A stretch of 64,000 bases of DNA from Nymphaea colorata (Eukaryota; Streptophyta; Magnoliopsida; Nymphaeales; Nymphaeaceae): the NCBI RefSeq assembly GCF_008831285.2, contig NC_045139.1, positions 25,772,412 through 25,836,411 of the forward strand, written 5' to 3'. Of the stretch, positions 1 through 15,175 are shown piece after piece (within the stretch, counting starts at the first letter, position 1; every line of letters starts with the position of its first letter). Position numbers and translations under genes: made by a program. The notes beneath the pieces are model-generated. The model saw only the letters and a program-made list of their open reading frames with translations, ran no database searches and was not told the DNA's origin.

Positions 1-776
1 CGTGACAAAACAACATGCAGATATGAACTGTACTATATAAGTCATAAATGGCCATGCCAATGACAGTTGGTCTTAGCCAGGAAGCAAGAAATTTTTTCTC
101 AAACATATGATGCAACATAACCATTAGTTGGGACATAGTTGTCTTTTTGGATGCCTCTTCTCTGCGTTTGGGACTTGGAGTCAGCAGGTTGTGGGTTGAC
201 CCAAAAATGGGACCTGAGTCCATCTACCCTTTATACACATTGTAATTAGGGTTAAAGTGCTGTGTCAAGTATGCTAAAATTTGTCTTGCACTAGGTGCTG
301 GAGATTCCCCCCTCAAAGTGGGATTTGGTTCTGTTCTTTTTGCATTGTGCCTTGTGTAATTCTTCTTAAGTGCAGTTAATCTTTGCACACTAGGAGGGGG
401 TGCAATGGCTGGTATCAAATCCAGGCTTGCCTTAGGAATAAAAAAAAAGGGGATGGCAGAGAGTCACGGTAAGAGAGGCACTGCAGTTCTCGAGGCACTG
501 CAGTTCTCAAGGGCTTCAGGCAACAAAGAAAGAAAGAAATTTTATATATATAGGGTTTTTTTCCCTTTGTATTTCTGTGATTGGCTTGTTTGAGCCAATT
601 TTTAATAATATTTCCTTTGTTCCTCTTTTTCCTTCTATGGTCTTGGAAGAGGTTTTAGGTACTCTTGTATGCATGTTGGTGGACGAGTGTGTTGGAGCAT
701 CTAAACAATGAGATCTTGTAATTTGAAGCCAGAGTTTCTTTCTATTTGCTGCCTTATATTTTTATGCTGTTACCAG
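1..776. other. sequence upstream of first visible SMC5 exon (probably intron)
   Basis: I see no exon here. The SMC5 exon starting at 777 must be joined to an upstream exon, but sequence coding the region just before the signature motif is not recognisable in these 776 bases. They are therefore most likely part of a long intron, with the 5' bulk of the gene outside the window. Confidence 0.5.
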
Positions 777-1500
<724 letters not shown>

Positions 1501-4312
1501 ATTATGTGCCCGAAACATTGATGTGATGTCTAAAATAAGGTGTTTTATGAGCTAACCCCTCACGATTTTCAAGGGGGAGGTTATGGGTATTTTTCAAAAT
1601 TGTTGGTGTAACAATGTAAAGGCCTTATCAATATGTAAATTAGCAACATCTGTTTACTTGTTCTTTGTATTCATATATTTAAAATGTCTAAATTTTCAGG
1701 TCTCCATTTCTGCTTGACGTTACATGCCTCTCCTAATATGTTGTATGGTTCACGATATTCGCTTATCAAATCATTAAACTTATCTAACGGGTGGTTTTGA
1801 GCTTGGTCACTGGATTTTCAGAGTCAAATCTCGTATCAATTCCCATTTCTCATCTGACCAAGTTCAGCATCCTTGTTGTGCAATACCTACTGCTTTCATC
1901 TTTCTACAATTGAAGGAGAGTAGTTGCTCTCAAGGGTGGGAGGGACAACATTAGTTCCATCAACACTAAAATTTCTGGCCCTGCCGCTGTTAAAGGCCCA
2001 CGTTTTCCCCTGGCTTCCAGTGTGGCTTGACAGCGCCTCAGACTTTTTAAGGTAACGTCAAATAAATCTGGGGCAACATGTGTGGAAGTCGAGAAAACAA
2101 GTTGATTTTCATATTGGCAACCCGTCGTGCTGTAATTGCTCATAATCAGGAGATAGCTCCGTATAAGTTAAAAATACAACTCGTAGCTGCAGAAATAGGA
2201 AAAATTGCACCAGAAATAATATCCTCTAGAAAATGAAATGAGACAATTTAAAACAAGGGACCCTTATCTCGCTACTGAAATGAGTGATATAATTCATTAC
2301 GGTATTAAGGCATTGGGTGCTAACTTCTAACTGCAGATGGAGGCCAGAGGAAGATCTCTGATCTGATGGGCCCGAACAAGAAAGCGCTGCTCTTGAAGTG
2401 AGGTGGATAGATTTTCAAGGGGGAAAAGAATGGTAAACTTTCAGAACTGAAACTATTCTTGAGTTTGCAAAAAAGATCTTCAGTGGAGGCCTGCTACCTC
2501 TGCTATTTGAAATCTAGCTTCTGGATAAGTCTACATGGATCAGCAACATTCAACCTCTTCATGATATCATAAAAACTTAAAATATCATTGTAAGTGGAGC
2601 TATAACCTTTTACGCATATGGATGAAGCAGCTTTTTGTTCAACTCAATGAAGCTTGCAAGACAACGACTGATCTTTTTGGAGGCGATTTTTTTGGAGAAA
2701 ATGGAAGAGAACATATCGATAGACACCCTTTTTTGCTTTGATATCATGTTTTCTTTTTTATTAAATTTCTATTCACTGGTGCATGGAATAATGTGTCCAC
2801 TTCAGTGATTCCCGATATTCATGCTGGGTGATGATGTGTTAATAACAGCCATTTTTCTCCCCAAATAACTGGAGTTACATTTTATGCTTGTGGAAATCAC
2901 CTTCTTTTTTTTATGTAGTCCTCTCATGAAAATTTCATTCCTAACTTTAGCATTCGTTCATCCTGAGTAACCAAAAAAAAAAAAAAGTCTAATATAGATG
3001 ATTTATGTAGACAGTGCTGCTTTCGGTTAAGACAATATTCTCTTGTCTTTTACCGTTGGATGGTTGCCTGTTTTGTTTTGAGATTGGATCGCCTTTCTTG
3101 AGAAGACCATATCTTACCTTTATTCTCAGGTTCCCTGGTTCGAGAACTGTTTTTTCTCCTCCTCCACGTCAGCTGTGCGGGCGATCTGTTTTAATAAAGG
3201 AAGTGTCTATCTAGCTTACTCCGATTTGAGCCAGTCATGCTGAACCACGTTAAATGCCTGTCATTCTCTTTAAGGTGTGTATGACCGTGTCGGGTGAGCA
3301 GTCTGTTCTTTAGCAACTATACTGCCACTTCCTTGACTAGGAAGGTTCATCTTGTTCAAACTTCGCTGCAACCCTCCTGGGGGGTAAGTCCCCTACTTTT
3401 TTTAGCAAAAAAATGAAAAGAAAATGTAGAAAAACGGATTCGGAGGGCACTACTACATTATATTGGGTTCATCTTCTGGTTCGAACTTGACTTTAATTAA
3501 CACATTAAGCTCAAACCAGTCGAGCTCAACTTACTTGAGAAAAGAAGTTGGCAACTGAAATGGGACAACCCCTTTCCGGCCATTTTGAGTCACTCCAACC
3601 TCTTAATAGGACCGATCCGACGGGCTTTTTGGCGACCCAGAAAAAGTAAGAATTGCATCAAATTGCGTGAACCTGTTTTTATATAAAAGACACCAGTGGG
3701 GAGTTCATTCTTATGTTATTGGTACAACCAACTTGGATCTTGAAACCCCCGGTAGATTCAGGTGTAAAAAAGATAAAAAGACTGAATTAAACAATTGGCA
3801 GAAAGTACTCATGAACCAGATGCCCCTCTTCAGAAATTGCTTCTCGGTTGCCAACAAGAGCTCAAATCCATGGCTTGAACTTAAAAAGCCTTCAGACGGA
3901 TTTACCAAACATAGAAAGAATATCAAGACAGAGCAAAATGATGTTCTAAGGAGCGAAACCAAGAAAGATTGTCAGATAACTTCTGCAGATCTCTCTTACT
4001 CCACTTCATCTCTTCAAATTCTCTGTGCCAACACAGCAATGTCGTATTGCAGAGACATCTTTCAGCAAAATTGCCCAAAGGCGTGCACGTCTTCATGTCA
4101 GACATGGCACAAGTAAATACATGCTTTGAAGCTCTCATCTCAGCTTATGGTAAATGAAACGCGGCAATTTCTACCAGCGAGCGCAAAAAAGGCTGTTTGT
4201 GCATGGAGAAGAATACACCCGCAAATCTTGAACATAAAAAAGTTCTACATCTATGGCTGAAGAAAACAAGAACAAGGCTAATAAATTATCTCCTGCATCT
4301 GCTTTTTACAGG

Positions 4313-4367
<55 letters not shown>

Positions 4368-4458
4368 AAGCATGTTCCCTCTTTGCCTTTCTATCTTTGG
4401 ATAAGTGATTTACACAGGACAAAAAGACATGACATCCGAAGAGCCACCAGGAACAGTT
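1501..4458. other. intergenic/3' UTR region between convergent SMC5 and RPL1
   Basis: Tail-to-tail spacer of about 3 kb containing the 3' UTRs of both genes. Open frames here (for example 3667-4116 on +) resemble nothing I recognise and show no splice or domain support. A CT microsatellite lies at its distal end. I call no gene. Confidence 0.6.
4316..4365. repeat. (CT)n microsatellite
   Basis: Uninterrupted CT dinucleotide run of about 50 bases, about 95 bases beyond the RPL1 stop codon and so probably in its 3' UTR or just past it. Confidence 0.97.
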
Positions 4459-7400
4459 TTATATGCTCGGGGCCTTGTAATCAAGCATTCCCTTCACGTT
4501 TAACCGAATTGACGGTCCCATTGATGAACATACATGTGCACTTTTCCAATACACTCCCTTTGCACCAGATGGCTTGTTAGCTTCTACTGATTTCTATCAA
4601 ATAAAAAGAAAAAAAATCAGCATATTCAGATTTATGTAGGTACAATTAACCAATAACATATATCATTGAAAAAAAACATACAATTACTGAGATCAAGTTA
4701 GCCATGAGATCCTCCTCACTGAAGTTCACTTTCCCAAAGGGTATGTGAACTATTCCAGTCTTATCTGCTCGATATTCAACCTTTCCCTTCTTAAATTCTG
4801 CTATGGCCTGAAGGAAGTACAATAAAAGAATCAAATTCTTGTCAACAACAATCAGTCATGCTAATTAGTGAAGGAAACTTCAGGTTTAATCTAACAACTG
4901 TTCAACATCACATCACCATCAAGCAATATAACAAGAACTGAAATCAGTTTCAAGGCGTATGCATCTAGATTGCTCATTTTGTACCACTGAAAGGGGTCTG
5001 TTTAACAAGTAAAAGAACAAACTTAAACATTTCAAACTTTAAAAATGCACAACAATTGTAAAAGAAAACAAAACCAGTCAAAGGTTTGAGGATCATTGAT
5101 ATGTACTAGTAATTTTAGAAATGAAAAACAATTGAAGGTATTTAACAAAACTAATGCAAAGAATGGAAAATTGCAAAAATCTAACTTCTGAAAAGCCAGC
5201 ACAACAATTGCAAAAATTCTAGCCTCTTACATAAATAACAGAGAAAGAACTTGGTGCCTCACACCAGATGGTTGCCTAGGCATCTAGGCAGTAGACTCAT
5301 GCCAAGATAGCCTAGCCGCGACCTTTTGACTACATAGTTAGCAGTAGAGCCATACCAGTGTATTATTCTCTAACATTGCTTAACTAATGGGTTCACTTCT
5401 AAATACATAAAGCAAACTAAATATTGCTACAGCAAGACTTATTTTAACATACCTGTGCTATATCAGTTGTTACTGTGCCAGCTTTTGGATTTGGCATGAG
5501 CCCTCTTGGTCCAAGAATTTTCCCAAGACTTGCAACCTGAAATTAATTTACAAAGTTAAAGGAGAACTAGACCAAGTATTCAGGTTAATTTCCTAGCATT
5601 AACCAATGTATCAAATTTATTAATCCAATAGACTAATCAGAAGAAAAAAAGTAGCACATAACTCATCAGAGAGGCTTTCCCTAAGGGGACAGACAACTCA
5701 AGATGGATGGATAAACAGCTGGCCACATGGTAGAACGGGAACAGTTAAAGGATCTCAGGATGCGGCAAAAAGCTTGGTGGCATAAGACAATTAATCAAAG
5801 ACATAGTGAGATTTTCAGACCCGTGGTGAACTTTTCTTTCTCAAAAATTTCCGGTGACATTTGTGACAAGGCCATAAACCCATCCTAGAGTCAGTACAGT
5901 ACAAAGACGATGGAGTTTCATTATGAAAAAAATTTAGAATTACTCCTAAGGCCATAAAATAATTGAAAAAGTATCATGACAAAGCTTCACAATTGGAATC
6001 TGAGGCTTTCCCCCACAAGTGCATAGAATTTGAGAATTTACAACAGTGTAACTGATCAAGATTATAATGAACCTGTCCATATTTCAAAATTTCTGTATTA
6101 TACCTTATGGCTATATTTATTTGTGGTACATTAAGTCTGATAATCAACAAGGTGAAAGGCGTAGAATATTCGAAAAAATAAAAGGAGCTAATCTGGGCAG
6201 TCCATGCATCTCATAGCAGTTTCATAAGCCTGAAACTCAGTCTTTGTGATAGGAAAATCAGGAACTAGGGGAGAGATAGTGTAGAGCTAGGAGAGATACT
6301 GTAATACAAGGATGACAAAGATTTCTGAAAAAAAAAAAAAAGTCGGATACATCAGACTTTGCCATCCAGTAAAAAATGTGCACTCTGTCAAGTGTGCTCT
6401 ACACAACTTCAGAAAGCAGTGAAGGCATTAAGACTAACGTCTCAAATTCATATTTTGAGGGTACCAGACAAGCATACATTGGGTATCATAATGAAAAATT
6501 TAAAGCATTGGACTGCAATAGCACTAGCAAGATCGAAGAGAAGCATTAGTTCAAGAATGTGGTTTGCAATAAACATAATGCTGGATATGGTTTGACAGTG
6601 TTCTATAGAACTTCAGATTTTTCTTAGAGAATTACAAGGATTTAAGCAAGCAGATTCATATCACATGGCTGCCAAAAGAAGAGACGATTTGATGAGAATT
6701 GAGGCATTAACTATTTAAAATGCTGGGGGATAGGCAGAAACTTCTATACAAGAGCATGGAACTATGGAAAAACATTAAGCTTAATGACAAGGATATGTAA
6801 CTTGAGAATAATTTTGCTTCATTTCATTCCATTGGCTGGATTTACTTCAAACTAGGATATCAATGGAGCATCAGAGCCAGCATTCATGTCTAGGCTAAAT
6901 TGAACCTAATTTTTTTCTGACCTAATCAGGCATGACTTTAAACTGAGATGTGATTTCTAAACTAAATGAGTCAGACTAGCTCAAAATTCACATACTCCAA
7001 AGGTGAGTTCTTTTAATCAAGTTAGATGTTATGAATGACATGACACATTTTAAATTTTACACATTTAATATGCAGTGTGGGATGTGATTTTCCAAGAGCC
7101 AGACTAGCCAAAATTCACATCCTCTAAAATTGAGTTTGTTATATCAAGTTAGATATTAATTTTACACTCTCCACATTTACCTATGTTATTAACAATGCCA
7201 TTTAGTATGGTTTTTGTAACTTATCAGTGTGACGAACACCATTATGAACTACTTAAACACTTAAGTGCTTAAATGAAGCTCTCCCACATAACTAAAGCAT
7301 CCTACAGATGCTAGTTAAAATTACACTTTTAGGGACAAAAGAATGTTCTCCGCCCCTTCAAGCCCTTCATCATTCTCTGATCTAATTCCGTTTCAAAAGG

Positions 7401-10034
7401 TAAGATGCCAGAAAATTGCAGGGGTACTTGCGGTAGATTCTCCTAGAATAGGAAAAGATTTGCACTGTTATTCTTGAAGTACATTGCTTAAGAGTCATAG
7501 AGCAACTTCTGGTAGCAACTGCAGAAGCATACTGTTGTGCCCATGTAAAACAACAGATAGCCCCCTTTTGTTGCTTTATTGCAGGGAGTATCTCCATGTT
7601 TCTTCAGTAGAACTATAGTATAAATATACAAATAAAAATTAACAAGTTAGAAATTCATTTGCAATGTTTACTAGTTATGTGCAAACCATGAAAAGGTTGA
7701 AGCATAGATATCTCCCTCCCTCGTTAGAGTTTTCTGAAAGTTAGCTATCTCGGTTTTGTTTGGAAATTCATATAGAATCTTTGAAGACTTTCTTCGATAA
7801 GAAAAAACAGGTGCGTCCTTGCCGAACCTCTCATACTAGGGAAAGGTCCTATAAATGCTTTAATGCCCACAACGGATATGGACTGAACTTCTCACGATGT
7901 TCTGAGAATTACACAGAAATATTTAAAGAACACAACAAAACAGATCGTCAAGGATTTACTGCTTGACAGCTCAAAACCTAGAAAAAGAAAATGATATTTG
8001 AAAGAGAATGAGGACAAGACCTTGGGCATCATGTCTGGGGATGCAATCAACTTGTCAAATTCCATAAAACCTCCTTTAATTTGTTCTATCAAGTCTTCAC
8101 CACCAACCAAGTCAGCTCCTGCATTCTTTGCATCATCTATCCTCTCACCTTCAGATTCACAGGTTATGAACAAATACAGTCAGCCATTATGATGGATCAA
8201 GTATGCTTAGCCACTATCACAGGGTTAATGGAATATAGTTAATAAGGCTCCTCCAAGTTATGACTTTTAAAGATAAACAAAGGACAGTTAGATGCATAAA
8301 GAAGAAACAGAATGAACAGAATAATAACCCTCCATGTGACATTGAACATCACCAAGATTTGCTTAGCTCCACACAGTGATATATCTGTAACAATTAGCTA
8401 TAAATTGCGAGATAAAGGACAGTTTGTACATGCAAGTTGTAATAGATGGCAAATAACTCTAAACAGTAACCCATAAATTTCTGACGTCTGCTTGTCTAGT
8501 CTATAGGCTAAAAGCCTAAAACAAAAGGTCGACGAACCATCTTGATAACGAATTCCCACGATAATGAGAAATCAAAACTAATCATTCGATCTCTGCATGT
8601 TCTTCCCTTGTGGAGAACTGATTTCCACCAATAGCAATGACAGCAAAGTACAAGATTTTTTTATGTGAACCAGGAGAGGTGAGGAAGAACTCTGGATCTG
8701 ACTGGACCTACAACTTCGCCGAGCTGACTAGCATCCCTTTCCAGGGGCAGACTGAGTAATTGAGAGGGGTCAGAGGCAAACAAATGAGGAAGGCTACAGG
8801 TGGGAGCTTGAACAGAAAGCGAAGCGAGCATAAAAAGAACTACTGCTTGTCTCTACTCTTGAATAAATTCCATTCCTCGCATCTCGAACTTGACAAGGTC
8901 CATTACAAGAACCTAAACCCAATTAGCTTATGCAAATTCTATTATATTAAGAAATGGCTTCACTATGGTTTTCCTACACCATCCTTATCATTTTTCTTTA
9001 AGGTACTTTTTGGCGGCTTGAAATGAACGAATAAGAAGATTCAATAACGGGATACAAGCATACTAACAGATGAGTCGAATCACTTTCCAAATCTATACAT
9101 GTTAGTTGGGAATAAAATAACTAATATCAGAGTTTTCATCAATAAGAAAGAAACAAGATCATTTGGTCGCCCAAAAGAAAAAAGTAGAACTTTAAAATGT
9201 AAAACAGAAAGGAAAATAGAAATGTAAACTAACCTTGAGCAAGGACCGCAATTTTAACAGTTTGGCCAGTTCCCTTCGGTAGATTAACCTAAACCAAATA
9301 AAATATAAGAAGCAAACCCAAAAGCAAAAAAGTTATCAATAATATTACCATTCAAATAATGCCAAAAAGGGGAAATTGAACAAGTCATTGGTCTGAAAGC
9401 GGAAACAGGGCCAACCGTGGCTCTCAATTGTTGATCATTGTACTTGGGATCGATGTTGAGCCTGAAATGAGCTTCAGCCGTCTCGACAAACTTAGTGCTC
9501 GACGTCTGCTTCATCAACGAAATAGCCTCCGGCAAATCATATTCCTTCTTGTTCTCCCTCAACTTCTGTATCTCCAAGAAACGCTTCGACCTTGTCTTCT
9601 CAGAAGAAAACCCGAAAGAGGAAGGCCAATTCAGGAACAGAGAGAAGACGAAAGGAAACGTCCCAATTACGAGATTTTCCAATACTTACTCGGTCTCTCT
9701 TCAGGAGAAGTGCAGCCTTCCCGGTCTTAGGTTTCACCTGTGGTGGCGACTCAACCGCTTCTTCCCCTTCGGAAGCTTCTGTTTCAGCCACGACGGCAGC
9801 AGCGACGACCGAAATCGACGAGCCGGCGTCCATGTGGGGCGCCGGAGAATGGGCCCATCTTGCTCTGCCCCACTGAAGCAGAGGTATACTCACTTTGCCG
9901 GGCAGTCTACAGGAGCTCCCGGAGGAAACGGGTAGAAGGAGGGTCTTGGTGGTGGGTTGGGCCTTGCTGGCGGACAGTGGCCGGAGTGTTGCGTCCGCCA
10001 CCGCCCACGAGGTCTGGGTGAGCGAGGACGCCAT
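4459..10034 (-). CDS. RPL1: plastid 50S ribosomal protein L1, seven exons, complete
   Basis: Coding exons on the minus strand: 9690-10034 (ATG at 10034-10032), 9416-9595, 9234-9288, 8021-8148, 5453-5536, 4682-4807 and 4459-4593 (stop TAA 4461-4459). Summed length gives 350 residues, close to the ~345 usual for plastid L1. Residues 1-~75 are Ser/Ala/Arg-rich with few acidic residues, typical of a chloroplast transit peptide. An acidic linker follows, then the L1 fold with conserved blocks [70 protein letters not shown] and [20 protein letters not shown]. The protein binds 23S rRNA at the L1 stalk of the plastid ribosome and helps release deacylated tRNA. For the sixth exon I chose donor GTATGT at 4681 rather than GTAATT nearby because it keeps the family length. 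Intron 4 is 2.5 kb. No lesions seen. Confidence 0.96.
6948..7190. repeat. diverged tandem repeat (two units, ~133 bp) inside RPL1 intron 4
   Basis: Blocks beginning at 6948 and 7081 share 'gatgtgattt', 'agactagc(t)c(a)aaattcacat' and 'atcaagttagat' in the same order and spacing, with many substitutions between them. It looks like an old local duplication of a repeat inserted in the large intron. Confidence 0.6.
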
Positions 10035-12439
10035 GGTCGAAGGAAGACGCAGAGAGAAAGAGAGGGAGACGGATGAAGGTGGTGGTGAGGATGAATCCTG
10101 GTCCCTCCCACCAGATAGATAAGAGGAGGTTTTGTTATCAGGGTGGAAGCTTACATACTTACATGCACACAAGTATCCGGGAATGTGCTCGGACACAGGG
10201 CGGGTTTTCACAGAGCTGTTCCTTCTTGACATTATTTTGCAAAAACACTGTTACTTTTAGGAAAATTTTCATTTTCCGGGTATACAGCTATGCTTTACTT
10301 TTTGCTTATGACTTTTAAAAAATATCATCGTTCGTAACTTCTTAATAAGTTCTCCATTTTTCAAGAAACAATCAAGTAAGGGCTTCAATTAAGATCCCTC
10401 AAGTTGGTAAAAAAAACCACTTTATATATTACTTTCACTACAAAGGAATCAAGTGTCCAATGGCTCCAAAAAAAAAAAAAAATCCAATGAAGATGGGAAA
10501 ACGCATTAGAAGCAACACAAACACAACTTATGGCACAAAAAGGAAAAACTCATGACCGCTAATAATGGTAAAAGTGCATGTACTGAAGGTTTTTTACTGG
10601 CATGAATCCCATGAAGAAATAATGTAAAAAATTGTCACATAAGGTAATAGGTGGGTGATTAATAATTACCTGTGACGGATAAACTTTTGGTGACATGCAA
10701 TAACACGCCATCGAAGTTCGTTAATAATAACACGGGAATGTTGCGTTATTAGTTCTGCATGTCCATAGTGATGCTATATTTGCACTAGAGAAGGGGCTGT
10801 TCGTTTTTATGTACTTTCACTTAGGTTTGGAGTTGTGTCATTAGAGATCATTGGTGATATTTTTAATGTGCCACTCAAGATATCGTCTTTTGCAGCTTTT
10901 CACACCACTGATGAGAGTGTACTTATTTTATTGTAAATGAGTACATCTCAATTTTGAGAGCACACAATGCCTATCCGTTTATACATATAAATGAGTACGT
11001 CTGATGATAACATACAATAAAAGCATAATACAAATACACATATACATTTATATAGATGAGTTCACTCTAAAATTTTAGGAAAATACAACAATACGCATAA
11101 CTTAAGTTACGTAAATCAATGCATCTCAAATGTGATATATACATCAATGACATAGTATAAAGAACAACATATGTATAATTCTTATTATCCCTCCCTCATT
11201 ATTTTTTCTCTTGTATCTCCAATCTTTGACTTAAAGCCCTAACAGAACAACACTAATTCACATGAACTGCTACAGAAAAGCAAGAAAATGATCAAATCTT
11301 TTAGAGAAATAGCCATTGTGGGTCTTCCTTTGATATTTGTTGTATCTGCCTTATAACATGAAAATAGTTTATTTTTTTTCTGAGGTAAGCATATACACCC
11401 ATTACAGGTATCAGATAGGTTAATTATTCGGTTTGAAATCTCTGAGATTTTAGGGCGATCAAAATCTCAAAAATTGTGCTTCTTAAGCTCCAATACTCTT
11501 CTGCACAACTAACATATCTGAAAGTGCAAGGGAACAAACATTTATCAACAGCAAGAAGCATCTTTTGGGACTTCCTCCAATGAACTTTATATAGATGACA
11601 CTAGATGAAAATGCTAACATTGTTTCTTCTCAAATGATTTCTTACCTTTATACAATTTCTACAAAAATCAAATATAAAAATATGATTTTATCTTTACATA
11701 ACAAATAAAGCCCGTGTCTAAAGTTTTCATAACATGATAACTCATCCAAAACCCACCAAGATTTAAGAATACGCTACAACATGCTAATTAGTTCTAACCA
11801 CCTCCAGTCACTCTCACAGAAGGTCAAAATCCATTCAGCATGCAAAGTTAGATTTAACATTTTGCGAATAAGAAACTAGTTATTTATATATATAGGTTCC
11901 TAAATTATGTCCATTACTTAATATCGTCAAGCAGCCCTAAAAATATGTCCCCTTCAATATCTTAACTGCATTTGCACTTGTACTTTTGTATGTCATAAAT
12001 TATCAATGTGTGTGTGTGTGAATTATACTTAACAAAGTCTCTTGTATTCAAGGTGGCATAATGTACATTGTCTTGGTCATTTGTAAACTTGTTTAGCAAG
12101 ATATGGTTGGCACAAAAGAAAGACATGGACATATATAGTTCATCCAATTCTTAAATATCATACTTCATCATTTAAAAGTCTGATTTTAAGATATTCATCC
12201 CCAAAATACAAAGCATTAGCATGTGTTGCTGCTGAACTTCTTTGAATAATAGAGTTTGAATTACCATCTATTGAGACCCCAAATTTATTGTGGACAATAT
12301 GGAGTAGATATTGTAGCCTCTTACCGAAGATAATTACGCAAGAGTCACACTATGGTATGGCAGTTGTAGCAAAGAATGAATTGGGATTTGTGGATAGCTA
12401 TCTACTGAAACATGACGTCAGTTCACTAGAGTATATATT
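10035..12439. other. RPL1 5' leader/promoter, then AT-rich intergenic DNA
   Basis: The first ~150 bases (to about 10180) are GC-richer and probably hold the RPL1 5' UTR and core promoter. Beyond that the DNA is strongly AT-rich with poly-A runs and a short TG run near 12006. I see no gene, RNA gene or recognisable element before the copia remnant. Confidence 0.5.
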
Positions 12440-15175
12440 TTGGCTTAGATGTAATTACATGATATTGTTATGATTAATCAATGCACTATCTAGAGATTTA
12501 GCAAATAGTGTGATCTATGCTACAACCACAAAGGAACTACAAAATGACATTAAACACTAATTTACATAGAAAATTCCCCCCCGAAGGTTCTAGATTAAGT
12601 CAACCAATACCAAGCTTACTTAAGAATCTCAATCTATTGTAGTATATTACACCAAACTCATAGCATTGTAGGACAAATACATCCATAGTCTTCTACTCTA
12701 CTACACATGTGGTGTCATGAAAGTGTCTATAGAAAAACAAGATGAAGTAGAAGTCATTTAGTTTATAATGGGATTAAATGGCACATACAACATGATAAGA
12801 GGACAAATTTTGCTTATGGATCCATTGCCATCACTGCCTAAGGTTTATTTGTTGATATTACCAGAAGACAAAACAATGTAAGATACAAATTCTTCAACCG
12901 GGCACATGGGTAGTGTTGTTATGAATCCTAAAGCCTTCAAAGCAAAAGTTACTAGATGACAACAAGTAGTGTGCACCAAATGTCAAGGTGTAGGCCACAC
13001 TTAGGAAAAGTGCTTCAAGCTTCATGGGTTCCCACCAAATTTTAAGAACCCCAAAACGAAACAAGAAAGATCAGTTGCACCAGATGTATCAAATCAAGAG
13101 AGCACAGGTAACTCATTTACTATTTCTAATGCATCTAAATCTATAGACAATGCAAAACTACTGCAAGGATGTTGCTTCCGCCCTCTCTATGGACAATATG
13201 GGAAAGTCATGGAAATTCTTAAGAAAAACAAAACTCTTCCTTGTCAGCCAACTTTGAAGGTATGAACCTTCTTTACCAATACTTGGATTCTTGATAACAG
13301 TGCTAGTGATCATATGGCATTGTCATTGTGTTTGTTCTCTAATTACAAAAAGGTATATAATCCTTTTCCAATTTAGTTACCAGACAATAATCTGATGTAC
13401 ACTACTAATTATACAAGTGTTCACTTGTTTCCCTCATTAGTTCTGAACAAGTATATTTTATCCCTGAATTCAAATACAATATGCTATCCACCTGTCAATT
13501 AGTTAAGTTCTCTAACAATCATGTTATTTTTTATTCATCTTGCTGCAAAATTTAGGATCCAGACCTCTAAGACAATGATTGAAGCGAGTGACTTGAAGAA
13601 TGAATTTTTTTTCCTCGAAGTCATAGGAACTTGACAAATTTGAGCCTCAAAACATGCTTTTCTACAAAGTTCTTAAACTGTCCTATGTCATCTGAGCTAG
13701 GACGCCCTTTTAATTATAGAAACAAACTATTTGAAGCATGTGAGTTTGCAATAAAGTTTTTGAATATTATTATGATACGTGCTTATTGTCCAGACAAACT
13801 AGGTTACCTTTTGAAGTATTTGAAATTTCCTCTTCAAAACCATTTGAATTAATACATCTTGCCATATGGGTTTTGTATGCTCATACATGCACTCATTTCT
13901 TACTCGGTATTCTTGATGATTTGTTTAGGGCAATCTTGTTATTTATTATGTATTACAAGTATGAAACAAGGGACTTGTTACAAAGGTTTCTCAATTTAGT
14001 TTAGACTCAACATATGACAAATGTTTTGAAAGTAAAGTTGGATAATGGTGCAGAATTGTTTGCTAAAGAAATGAGTGATTTTTTTTTACAAATTAAGAGT
14101 CATGCACGAACATAGATGTGCTAGGATGCTACAACTGATCAGTGTTGCAGAAAGAAAACACAATCCTTGCTCAACATCATTAAGGCTTTAAGACTTTAGG
14201 CAAATCTCCAATTGAACTTTTGGGGAGAGTGTGTTCCCACAGCAGCCTACCTACCAACTTAACTTCCTCTCCTTTATTGGTTGGTGAAACACCGTTTAAA
14301 AGACTCTTCCACAAAGAGCCAAAAGATTCCCACCTAAGGGTTTTCAGATGCTTGTGCTATGCTACATATACTAAACCAAAACAAAAGAGTGATCAATGTG
14401 CCAAATATTGCATCTTTTTAGCTACCCAAATGACACAAAATCTTATCATCTATATGATCTTGAACTGCAAACATTGTTGTACAATAGAGTTGTTAAAGTT
14501 TATGAAAATGACTTTCCATTTAATAATGTTTTTGACAAAGAAAACACCTTTGTTCTACCTATGCCTATAGCAGATCACATAGCTGAAAATGATTTGTTTG
14601 ATCTAACTAGGGTGCCACCTCAATGCCTCAAGTTATGAACCATTATATGATTTGTCACCTGAAATTGGAACAAGTTCAGAAGACCACTTATCCTGTCCAT
14701 ATGAGCCAAATACCATCCCACTGACAAAAATGTAGTTCCAATGGAATCTAAGGTAAGGTGATCCACAAGAAAACAAAACCACGAGTGCTCAGAGATTTCT
14801 ACTAATTCATCATTGAAGGCGAGTCACCAGGGGTCATGGTATCCTCTATTCTCAATCACCACATTTGATTAATTTTTCCCCCAAACATTGAGCTTTTCTT
14901 CTTGCCATCACTCATGAAACAAAACCATAGTTTTATAGTGAGGCGACACAATCACCATGCTAGTAGCAAGCTATGGATGCATAATTGAAGGCGTTTGAAA
15001 ACAATGAAACCTGAGTCCTTATTGATTTTCCACTAGGGACTCATCCAATTGACTGTAAATAAATAATTAGAATCAAGTACAAATCCAAAGGCACTATAGA
15101 AAGGCAAAAAGGCCACCTGGTGGCTAAGGGCTGTCCAAATAGATGGTCTCAAGACCTTTGCTTCGATCACATAAT
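12440..15175 (+). pseudogene. Ty1/copia element A, 5' half (gag, protease, integrase, start of RT), heavily decayed
   Basis: Read in shifting frames with many stops. The order is: gag (UBN2-type; RDLANSVIYA near 12495 and GQILLMDPLPS near 12805); a CX2CX4HX4C zinc knuckle around 12970-13015; the protease active-site region WILDNSASDHM near 13285; integrase remnants from 13600, including the C-terminal block SHLRVFRCLCYA near 14330; and the beginning of reverse transcriptase near 15000-15130 (IKYKSKGTIER, LVAKG). It encoded a retrotransposon polyprotein and cannot be functional. The RT then breaks off into a Tat LTR and resumes at about 18215, so one element was split by a later insertion. Confidence 0.85.

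Noticed and set aside
3667-4116. 149-codon open frame downstream of RPL1
   Set aside because: No domain, no splice support, lies in the spacer between convergent genes, and overlaps long open frames on the other strand.
4316-4365. CRISPR-like or satellite interpretation of simple repeats
   Set aside because: These are plain dinucleotide microsatellites without spacers, in a plant nuclear genome.
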